5,637 nt of DNA from JADHUC01 sp964617665 (lineage in GTDB: Bacteria; Planctomycetota; Planctomycetia; Pirellulales; Pirellulaceae). The DNA lies in contig CAZUAH010000782.1 in assembly GCA_964617665.1 (NCBI GenBank), positions 1 to 5,637 of the forward strand, read 5' to 3'. Below, piece by piece: positions 1 to 5,169 of this stretch (its first letter is position 1; the number at the start of each line of letters is the position of its first letter). Position numbers and translations under genes: made by a program. The notes beneath the pieces are model-generated. The model saw only the letters and a program-made list of their open reading frames with translations. It was not told where the DNA came from and did no database searches.

Positions 1-2
1 AG

Positions 3-1628
3 GCCAACGGCTTCTGGTCGTTCGTGGCGCGCAGTCATGCGGACGATCTGCCGAAGGACGAAGACCCTCTGTTCAAAGGGAGCGCCTATGCCCGATTCAT
101 CGCGATGCCTCCAGTACGATGGCCCTCCGAGGCCGTCGAAAACGCGGGCCCGACGGCCTCGGAGGGCCATCGTACGGCCACCGGCGGCGCGCCCGGGAAA
201 GTGGATCGCATCTGGGACTCCAGCGGCGTGCACGTTCCAAACGTTGCCGACTGGCCGACGTACCGGCATGACATTGCCCGCAGTGGCTCCGTACGGACAG
301 ACATCCCCGCCCAGTTGGCACAGGTGTGGCGCAAGAAGCTGGGTACGGGGCCGCGCAGCCCGGTGAGTGTCGGCGCGAGGCTATTCGTACCCTGCTACGA
401 TCGGGAGGGCGTGACCTGCGTGGACACGAAGACGGGCGAAACGATCTGGGAATTCTCGGCGGGCGGCGCGGTGGACAGTCCGCCGACAATTCATCGAGGT
501 CTGGCGATTTTCGGGGCGCGTGACGGATACGTGTACGCTGTCACCACGGCGGAAGGAGAACTCGTCTGGCGTTTCCGCGCCGCACCCGTGGACAGCTTGG
601 TGATGGACGAGGGACGCCTGAGTTCCGCCTGGCCGGTCCACGGCAGTGTGCTGGTGGTGGACGACACGGCCTATTTTGCGGCCGGGCGCTCCTCGTTCGT
701 GGACGGCGGGATCCGAGTCTACGGCATCGATGCGCTAACTGGCAACGTAAGGCACGAGACCACCGTGCACACCAAATCTCCCCGCCCCAACCTGTCGCCG
801 CCGGAATCGGAGCCGGCCCTTAAAGGCAAGAGTACAAGAAAAACCCGGTCGCGAAGGCCGAAGTCCAGCACCACTACGCCTGACGGACTCCTGAACGATG
901 TGCTGCACTCGGACGGGAACGGAATCTTCATACGCCAGAAACGCTTCAGTTTGGATCTCAAACCAGAGCAGGGCGGAAAGGCCCTGTGCACGAACTATGG
1001 ATTCCTGAGCGATTCATGGATGCATCGGGTCAGTTGGACTCTCGGCGGCAAGACTTCCTACAAGAACCCGTTCGGCAAGCTTTTGGTGTTCGATGCGGAC
1101 CACGCATTCGGTGCGCAATCTTACTACTCGTGGCAGAAGTACAGCCCTTGGAAATGGCCTGCCGACCACACGGGGCACCACCACCAGAAGTACTCGCGCT
1201 ACCAACCGAGCATGTTCCCGTTTGGCGTGCGCCTCTACTGCCAAGCGAACGAGCCCGTCACCGCGGGCGTCACCACGCCTGACATGAGCAATATCGGCCC
1301 GAACTTCCATCGTTGGGGCAAGCCTACATTATCTTCCAACGCCAGCCATGAGTGGTCGCAGAAGATGCCCGCGCAGATCCGGGCCATGGTGCTCACGAAC
1401 AAAATCCTCTTCGCCGCCGGCTGGAAGGATTCCATCGCCATCTTCAGAGAGTTGAAAGCCGAGGAAACCGGCAAACCGGCACTCTGGGCCATCGACCGCA
1501 CAACCGGCGAGACCCTGGCCGAATACCCGCTGCCCGCCGCCCCCGTCTTCGACGGCATGATCGCCGCCAACGCCAGACTCTACATCACTCTCCAGAACGG
1601 AGAAGTAGCCTGCTACACGGCCAAATAG
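3..1628 (+). CDS. PQQ-like beta-propeller repeat protein, C-terminal part (5' end outside window)
   Basis: The frame is open to the left edge, reading ANGFWSFVARSHADDLPKD. The GTG at 24 has no Shine-Dalgarno sequence, so the gene very probably starts upstream; 541 codons are visible. Numbering from that GTG, a WPTYRHDIARSG motif lies at about residues 77-88. This W-(P/x)-(T/x)-(Y/F)-R-H-D-x-x-R-(S/T)-G motif usually opens the propeller in PQQ-like proteins of planctomycete-type genomes. Blade repeats follow: VDTKTGETIWEF (133-144), a DGYVYAV blade (167-173) ending LVWRF, YGIDALTG (233-240), and a last one with AIDRTTGETLAEYPL (489-503) and NGEVACYTAK at the C terminus. The aromatic and His-rich segment at about 360-405 is not a standard blade. 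A basic Pro/Ser/Thr linker lies at 251-286. An in-frame palindrome encodes residues 31-51, just before the propeller. Binding of real PQQ cannot be inferred; many relatives are structural or extracytoplasmic propellers. The enzymatic role, if any, is unknown. Confidence 0.85.
   Translation, partial: ANGFWSFVARSHADDLPKDEDPLFKGSAYARFIAMPPVRWPSEAVENAGPTASEGHRTATGGAPGKVDRIWDSSGVHVPNVADWPTYRHDIARSGSVRTDIPAQLAQVWRKKLGTGPRSPVSVGARLFVPCYDREGVTCVDTKTGETIWEFSAGGAVDSPPTIHRGLAIFGARDGYVYAVTTAEGELVWRFRAAPVDSLVMDEGRLSSAWPVHGSVLVVDDTAYFAAGRSSFVDGGIRVYGIDALTGNVRHETTVHTKSPRPNLSPPESEPALKGKSTRKTRSRRPKSSTTTPDGLLNDVLHSDGNGIFIRQKRFSLDLKPEQGGKALCTNYGFLSDSWMHRVSWTLGGKTSYKNPFGKLLVFDADHAFGAQSYYSWQKYSPWKWPADHTGHHHQKYSRYQPSMFPFGVRLYCQANEPVTAGVTTPDMSNIGPNFHRWGKPTLSSNASHEWSQKMPAQIRAMVLTNKILFAAGWKDSIAIFRELKAEETGKPALWAIDRTTGETLAEYPLPAAPVFDGMIAANARLYITLQNGEVACYTAK
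114..175. repeat. Perfect 25-bp inverted repeat (REP/MITE-like palindrome) inside the propeller gene
   Basis: The arm at 114-138 (beginning GTACGATGGCCCTCCGAGGC) is the exact reverse complement of the arm at 151-175, with a 12-base loop at 139-150. The element lies in frame: 114-176 is exactly 21 codons and adds residues 31-51 (starting VRWPSEAVENAG) in a linker ahead of the WPTYRHD motif. A perfect 25-bp stem is hard to explain by protein constraint, so it is more likely an inserted dispersed palindrome. No flanking target duplication is evident. Similar GGCCCTCCGAGGCCGTC-type palindromes seem familiar from planctomycete-like genomes, but I could not check this. Confidence 0.85.
774..881 (+). 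other. Basic Pro/Ser/Thr-rich linker in the propeller protein
   Basis: This stretch encodes about residues 251-286 (counted from the GTG at 24). It carries repeated Pro and Ser, then a cluster of Lys/Arg (STRKTRSRRPKSSTTTP), and separates two propeller-like portions. Its composition differs sharply from the flanking beta-rich sequence. It is probably a flexible, surface-exposed loop or linker. Confidence 0.5.
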
Positions 1629-1666
1629 GCGGGCGAAGAACGAGGCTACGCTAGTAGAGTCGATCG

Positions 1667-1682
1667 GCCGGTAGGAACCGGC
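1667..1682. repeat. Small GC-rich hairpin downstream of the propeller gene
   Basis: GCCGGT (1667-1672) pairs with ACCGGC (1677-1682) across an AGGA loop, 38 bases after the TAG stop. No T-tract follows, so it is not a canonical intrinsic terminator. It may still pause transcription or be part of a dispersed intergenic repeat. Confidence 0.45.
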
Positions 1683-1727
1683 GCTACCCCTGCTCGCTGC
1701 CTTTGCACCGCCACTTCCCCCTCGTAG

Positions 1728-1742
1728 GGCGGCAGGGCCGCC
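1728..1742. repeat. Second small GC-rich hairpin in the same intergenic region
   Basis: GGCGGC (1728-1733) pairs with GCCGCC (1737-1742) across an AGG loop. There is no T-tract. Together with the hairpin at 1667-1682 it makes the first half of this gap look like repeat-derived sequence rather than a promoter. Confidence 0.45.
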
Positions 1743-1837
1743 AACCAAGTACGAGCTACCGCTCGGTGAACGTTGGTCCGCTCCCGTTGGTCGCTACTTT
1801 CTTGCCACGAGAACAACAAACTAACTCATGATTGATG

Positions 1838-1843
1838 TAGAAT
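1838..1843 (+). promoter_or_regulatory. Possible -10 box for the DUF5696-like gene
   Basis: TAGAAT matches the TATAAT consensus at five of six positions, and lies 43 bases before the preferred ATG. The sequence around it (1805-1845) is more AT-rich than the rest of the gap. No convincing -35 box is seen at 16-18 bases upstream, so the call is weak. Confidence 0.22.
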
Positions 1844-1872
1844 CGTCGGACGTGTGCGACGATGCGCCGTTT

Positions 1873-1878
1873 GGAGGG
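1873..1878 (+). promoter_or_regulatory. Shine-Dalgarno sequence that fixes the start at 1886
   Basis: GGAGGG lies 7 bases before the ATG at 1886. The alternative ATG at 1862 is only eight codons upstream, lacks such a site, and would put an unusual MRRLEGAF extension before a good signal peptide. The downstream ATG is therefore preferred. Confidence 0.78.
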
Positions 1879-1885
1879 AGCTTTC

Positions 1886-4483
1886 ATGAACCGTATCTAC
1901 GTCGTCACGCTTGTGTTGTTGGGGGCTGCCGCTACGAATGCTGACACTGTGCATCTGGAGAGCCGCTGGCTCACTGTCGAGGTCGACAAGACCACGGGAG
2001 TCTGGGCACTCATCGATGCGCGGTCAGGCGTGCGCTGGCCGACTGCAGGCATGGCGAGTGCGGGGGCCGCGCAAGGTCTCGTAGGCGACATCGCCGAAGC
2101 CAAAGTGGAACAGGGCGGCAAAGCCGTGGTGCTGTGCATGAAGAACGGCGCCGGGGTGGCCTTCCAACTGGTGAACGATGGCCGGTCGCTGGAGATTCGC
2201 TACGGTGGCAAGCACGCCGGCGACTTGAGCATCCTCGGCGATGCTCTCGCCGTAACCGACACCGAGAAGGGCTACATCGTCGTCCCATGCCGCGAAGGGC
2301 TGCTCATCCCGGCGGACAGCGGCAAGTCGTTCACGCGCACCTTCGGCACGAGCGACTACGAAGGCTGCCACATGAACATGCTGGGCTTCGCCAAGAGCGG
2401 CTCGGCGCTGATCGCGGACTGGGACGATGCCTATACGTTCCCTGAAGTGACGAGCGTGCAGCCGGAGAATGGCCCGGCGCGGCAGCGTCTCACCACGACT
2501 TTCCGTCTACGGCGCACGGCCCGCGCCGTTCGCCTCACGCCATTGGGCACAGGCGACTGGAATACCATCGCCACCAGCTACCGACTGATCGCCGACCAGA
2601 AGGGCCTGGCCATCACTCTCCAGCAGAAGATCGCGCGCGATCCGCACATGGCCAACCTGATCGGCGCGTCCAATGTGAAGCTATGGACTTGCCTCGCCCG
2701 CCGCATGAGCGAGGACAGCAAGAAGGAGGAGTCCGTCAAGGTCCGTTGGACTTTCGACGAGGCCGCCCGGATCGCCGAGCACCTGAAGAAGGACGTGGGC
2801 CTCGATCGCGCTCTCTTCATGATGGGCGGCTGGACCGAGGGCGGCTATGACTGCCGCCATCCTGACAACCTGCCGGCCAACTCGGAGTGCGGCGGCAACA
2901 ACGCGCTGGCCGACGCCATCCGACGCATTCAGCAGCTCGGCTACGTGGGCTGCCTTCACGACAACGTGCAGGACATGTACGCCGACGCCAAGAGCTTCGA
3001 CCTGAGCTTCATCGAGAAGGATGCCAAAGGCAATCCCAAGAAAGGCGGACGCTGGCTCGGCGGCCGCGCGTGGATGGTGTGCGCGCCCAAGCAACTGGAA
3101 CTGGCCAAGCGGCCCCAGAACCTGCCCGAGATCTCCAAACTCTTCAAGCCCTGGAGCTATTTCATCGACACCACCTTCGCCGTCGGGCCCCGCGAGTGCG
3201 ACGACCCCGCCCACCCGCTTGACCGCAATGGTGACATTGCCTGGAAGCAGAAGCTCAGCGACTACGCCCGCGACACCTTTGGCCTGTTCGGCAGCGAGTG
3301 TGGCCGCGAATGGGCGCTGCCCTACAGCGACTTCTTCGAGGGCCTCGTGGCCGTGAGCGGCCGCTACTACCACAATCTGGATCCGGCCAGCCTTGGCGCC
3401 ACGGTCATCCCCTTCTGGGAAATGGTGTACCACGACTGCCAGATCGCCTACGGCAAGTATGGCTACGCCGCCGACCAAGCCGCCGAATGCGTGGCCCACC
3501 ACGCTCTGTGCGCCCGCCCGCTCTACTACCACTCCATCCCCGATCATCTCTACTGGACGCAGCAGGCCGCCGCGCCACAGGCCAAGGTGATGGTGGGGCC
3601 CCGCGTCGTCGAGGTGAAGGCCACCGACAAGCGGACCTTCCGGATCAGCTATGCCTGGGACGTCGAGGCCGATGTGAAGGACGACTGGCGAGTTTTTGTG
3701 CACTTCGGCACGGACAACAAAATCTACTTCCAGAACGACCACGCCGCCGTACCGCCCACGTCGCACTGGCGCACCGGGCAGACAATCACGTTAGGTCCAC
3801 ATACCGTCACCGTGCCATCGTCGGTGCGTCACGAGACCATAAACATCTACATTGGTCTCTTCTCACTAGACGATGCCACCACGCGCGCTCCATTGGCTGG
3901 CGACGACCGCCAGAACCGCATCCTCGCCGGCCGTCTCGTTCTCACGCCCGAGATTCGATTCGAGTCTGCCGTAGCCGGCAGCGCCGAACCCGCTCGCGAT
4001 GCTTTCGTTCGCAGCGACGGCTGGGCCGAGGGTCTGCACCCGACCGACGTGTTCATCAAGAACACCCACGAGTTGCTCGGCCCGCTCCATGCTGCTACGG
4101 CGCACCTGCGCCTCGCCCGGCTGGAATTCCTCACGCCCGATCGCGCAGTACGCCGGGCCGTTTACGGCTCGGCCACCGACGCGATGACGGTGGTGGCCAA
4201 CTTTGGTCGCGCTGACGCCACGATCGAGACCGAGTTGGGCGGCGCCGTGGTGCTGCCGCCGTGGGGCGTGGTGGTAGAGTCGCCGCGCTTCGCTGCCTTC
4301 TATGCCCGACGCTGGGGCGGCCAGAGCTATCCCGATGGCGCGCTGTTCACCCTTCGATCCCTCGACGACCAACCATTGACCAGCAGCCGGCAGGTGCGCA
4401 TCTTTCACGGCTTCGGCCCCACCACACTCACCTGGCGCAACCACGCCTGGACCGTCGCACGCGAGCAGACGATCGCACCGTAG
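1886..4483 (+). CDS. Secreted DUF5696-like glycoside hydrolase family protein
   Basis: The product is 865 residues from the ATG at 1886, chosen for its GGAGGG site. A Sec signal peptide spans about residues 1-19 (short NR n-region, hydrophobic IYVVTLVLLGAAA, likely cleavage after TNA), so it acts outside the cytoplasm. Residues 20-285 are a beta-rich N-terminal domain like the sugar-binding sandwich before many glycosidase barrels. Residues 290-560 look like a TIM barrel, with GGWTEGGYDCRHPDNLP (314-330), LGYVGCLHDNVQDMY (351-365), YFIDTT (425-430) and FGSECGREWALPYSDF (468-483). Order and wording match my memory of DUF5696 proteins, which resemble GH101/GH36-type hydrolases. Asp428 and Glu471 are the best nucleophile and acid/base candidates, by inference only. 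Residues 565-704 form an apparently inserted beta module; the core resumes at GWAEGLHPTDVFIKNTHELLGPL. Two tandem TAG stops end the gene. Substrate is unknown; glycan breakdown is likely. Confidence 0.8.
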   Translation: MNRIYVVTLVLLGAAATNADTVHLESRWLTVEVDKTTGVWALIDARSGVRWPTAGMASAGAAQGLVGDIAEAKVEQGGKAVVLCMKNGAGVAFQLVNDGRSLEIRYGGKHAGDLSILGDALAVTDTEKGYIVVPCREGLLIPADSGKSFTRTFGTSDYEGCHMNMLGFAKSGSALIADWDDAYTFPEVTSVQPENGPARQRLTTTFRLRRTARAVRLTPLGTGDWNTIATSYRLIADQKGLAITLQQKIARDPHMANLIGASNVKLWTCLARRMSEDSKKEESVKVRWTFDEAARIAEHLKKDVGLDRALFMMGGWTEGGYDCRHPDNLPANSECGGNNALADAIRRIQQLGYVGCLHDNVQDMYADAKSFDLSFIEKDAKGNPKKGGRWLGGRAWMVCAPKQLELAKRPQNLPEISKLFKPWSYFIDTTFAVGPRECDDPAHPLDRNGDIAWKQKLSDYARDTFGLFGSECGREWALPYSDFFEGLVAVSGRYYHNLDPASLGATVIPFWEMVYHDCQIAYGKYGYAADQAAECVAHHALCARPLYYHSIPDHLYWTQQAAAPQAKVMVGPRVVEVKATDKRTFRISYAWDVEADVKDDWRVFVHFGTDNKIYFQNDHAAVPPTSHWRTGQTITLGPHTVTVPSSVRHETINIYIGLFSLDDATTRAPLAGDDRQNRILAGRLVLTPEIRFESAVAGSAEPARDAFVRSDGWAEGLHPTDVFIKNTHELLGPLHAATAHLRLARLEFLTPDRAVRRAVYGSATDAMTVVANFGRADATIETELGGAVVLPPWGVVVESPRFAAFYARRWGGQSYPDGALFTLRSLDDQPLTSSRQVRIFHGFGPTTLTWRNHAWTVAREQTIAP
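3578..3997 (+). other. Inserted beta-sandwich-like module in the hydrolase (residues about 565-704)
   Basis: Between the end of the barrel (DHLYWTQQAAAPQ) and the family-like block starting FVRSDGWAEGLHPTD lies a segment of about 140 residues. It reads as alternating beta strands: WRVFVHFGTDNKIYFQNDHA, PPTSHWRTGQTITLGPHTVTVP, INIYIGLFSLDD and ILAGRLVLTP. The FVHF ... QNDH ... PP-S-W--G ... YIGLFS pattern resembles an accessory domain seen in other extracellular proteins of similar bacteria, which I cannot name with certainty. It may be a carbohydrate-binding or packing module. Boundaries are approximate. Confidence 0.5.
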
Positions 4484-4596
4484 TAGTACGATCTCTTGCA
4501 CGCATCAGTCGATTTCACCGACGCTCACGACTGCAGCCTGCCAAACTGTGTCAACTCGATCTCGTGGGGCAAGCGTTTCGGCCAACTGATGCAGCT

Positions 4597-4611
4597 ACTG
4601 CGAGTCGCAGT
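4597..4611. repeat. 15-bp palindrome in the convergent gap
   Basis: ACTGCGA and TCGCAGT flank a single central G and are perfect reverse complements. It lies between two converging genes and has no T-tract on either side. It may be a bidirectional transcription stop or part of a repeat. Confidence 0.4.
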
Positions 4612-4681
4612 TTCGTGTAGCGTCTCCGGCGCCGTAAATCACGCGTCCAAAGGGCGAGAAACCCGCTACAGCTATCCCTCA

Positions 4682-4697
4682 CGTGCTCTAGAGCACG
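4682..4697. repeat. 16-bp perfect palindrome after the small minus-strand gene
   Basis: CGTGCTCTAGAGCACG is its own reverse complement and begins 16 bases beyond the TAA stop of the minus-strand gene (stop at 4714-4716). As RNA it could fold into CGTGC/GCACG with a six-base loop. No T-run follows in either direction, so a terminator role is only possible. Its position at the 3' end makes an operator role less likely. Confidence 0.4.
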
Positions 4698-4713
4698 AGC
4701 GTGAAACGTAGAT

Positions 4714-5145
4714 TTAGGTTTCAAAGCGACGCTTGAATTCGTCCGAGATAGCTTCGCCTGCTGAGCTAACAAGTTTTCCAACAACTGGATGGACCAGTAC
4801 ACCCGTGATTGTACCAGCGACTGATGGGAGGTTCTTAGTAAACCATCGCTTTACGTATTCCATCGTGGACACGTCGGGCTCTTCTGTTGTGATCGCCTCG
4901 CGCAGCTCTTCTACGCGTTCAATCGCCGCCTCTTTTTCTTTGTCAGTCTTTGCGACGTCCTCAACCTGCGTTCGCAGATTCTGGAAAACTTCTGTCAGTT
5001 GGGCCATCTCTTCTTGAGTGACTTGTCCCGTCACGTTCGTCACATTCTGCGTCATATTGACTTGATCACCGAACGAAACCTGTCCGCTAACCTGTCCGTT
5101 GAAGTTGACGTTTATGTTCTTGTTGGGCTGACTTTGATCACTCAT
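4714..5145 (-). CDS. Small protein with alternating Gln/Asn-rich amyloid-like N-terminus; putative signalling adaptor
   Basis: The product is 143 residues, with an ATG at 5145-5143 and a weak GGAC site 5 bases upstream. No signal peptide is present, so it is probably cytoplasmic. Residues 8-42 are rich in Asn, Gln, Gly, Ser and Thr. From residue 11 to 35 hydrophobic residues occupy odd positions (I11, V13, F15, V19, V23, F25, V29, M31, V35) with polar residues or Gly between them. GQV appears three times, and SFGDQVNMTQN resembles the cores of RHIM-like bacterial amyloid signalling motifs. Residues 43-88 are charged and helical, coiled-coil-like (EEMAQLTEVFQNLRTQVEDV, EKEAAIERVEELREAI). Residues 96-141 (EYVKRWFTKNLPSVAGTITG followed by VLVHPVVGKLVSSAGEAISD and EFKRRF) look like a conserved helical C-terminal block with a mildly hydrophobic centre. 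An adaptor role near an effector or sensor is inference. It follows the upstream partial frame by 12 bases, suggesting one operon. Confidence 0.8.
   Translation of the reverse strand: MSDQSQPNKNINVNFNGQVSGQVSFGDQVNMTQNVTNVTGQVTQEEMAQLTEVFQNLRTQVEDVAKTDKEKEAAIERVEELREAITTEEPDVSTMEYVKRWFTKNLPSVAGTITGVLVHPVVGKLVSSAGEAISDEFKRRFET
5020..5124 (-). other. Amyloid/RHIM-like beta-alternating segment (residues 8-42 of the small protein)
   Basis: Every even-numbered residue from 12 to 36 is Asn, Gln, Ser, Thr or Gly, while most odd positions are Ile, Val, Phe or Met. At DNA level a 10-bp direct repeat (AACCTGTCCG at 5077-5086 and 5089-5098, period 12) encodes the GQVS-GQVS duplication. The pattern suits a cross-beta or beta-solenoid stack. 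Confidence 0.6.
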
Positions 5146-5169
5146 GTTTCGTCCATTTCAACGCGAAAC
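5146..5169. promoter_or_regulatory. Inverted repeat over the translation start region of the small gene
   Basis: GTTTCG (5146-5151) and CGAAAC (5164-5169) are reverse complements separated by 12 bases, directly before the ATG on the minus strand. The repeat overlaps the weak GGAC ribosome site and the stop of the upstream frame. It could be an RNA fold limiting translation or a regulator site, or it could be chance, since the arms are only 6 bp. Confidence 0.25.

Larger units (their letters stand above)
4484..4713. other. Convergent intergenic region with palindromes
   Basis: This gap separates the 3' end of the hydrolase gene (+) from the 3' end of the small minus-strand gene. It contains two perfect palindromes (4597-4611 and 4682-4697), listed separately. 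The stretch 4564-4583 (GTGGGGCAAGCGTTTCGGCC) looks like a fragment of a dispersed repeat of planctomycete-like genomes, by impression only. The short open frames here (such as 4496-4711) start at TTG, lack a ribosome site and show no family-like sequence. Confidence 0.5.

Noticed and set aside
24..26. GTG as the true start of the propeller gene
   Set aside because: No ribosome site precedes it, the frame is open to the window edge, and the upstream residues read as normal protein. The start is most likely outside the window.
1862..1864. ATG at 1862 as start of the hydrolase gene
   Set aside because: The GGAGGG site sits 7 bases before the ATG at 1886, and starting there gives a standard signal peptide; starting at 1862 would put the site inside the gene.
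2681..3766. 361-codon open frame on the minus strand
   Set aside because: It lies entirely opposite the hydrolase gene, whose plus-strand product has a signal peptide, a ribosome site and family motifs. Long antisense frames are expected in GC-rich genes, and its Gly/Val/Ala-rich sequence shows no domain.
3298..4215. 305-codon plus-strand frame inside the hydrolase gene
   Set aside because: It overlaps the hydrolase in another frame and its product is extremely Arg/Pro-rich, typical of an out-of-frame reading of GC-rich coding sequence.
4682..4697. Classical Rho-independent terminator
   Set aside because: The palindrome can fold, but no T-tract follows on either strand, so it is listed only as a repeat.
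4496..4711. 71-codon plus-strand frame in the convergent gap
   Set aside because: It starts at TTG without a Shine-Dalgarno sequence, runs across both palindromes, and its sequence shows no family-like or compositionally coherent pattern.
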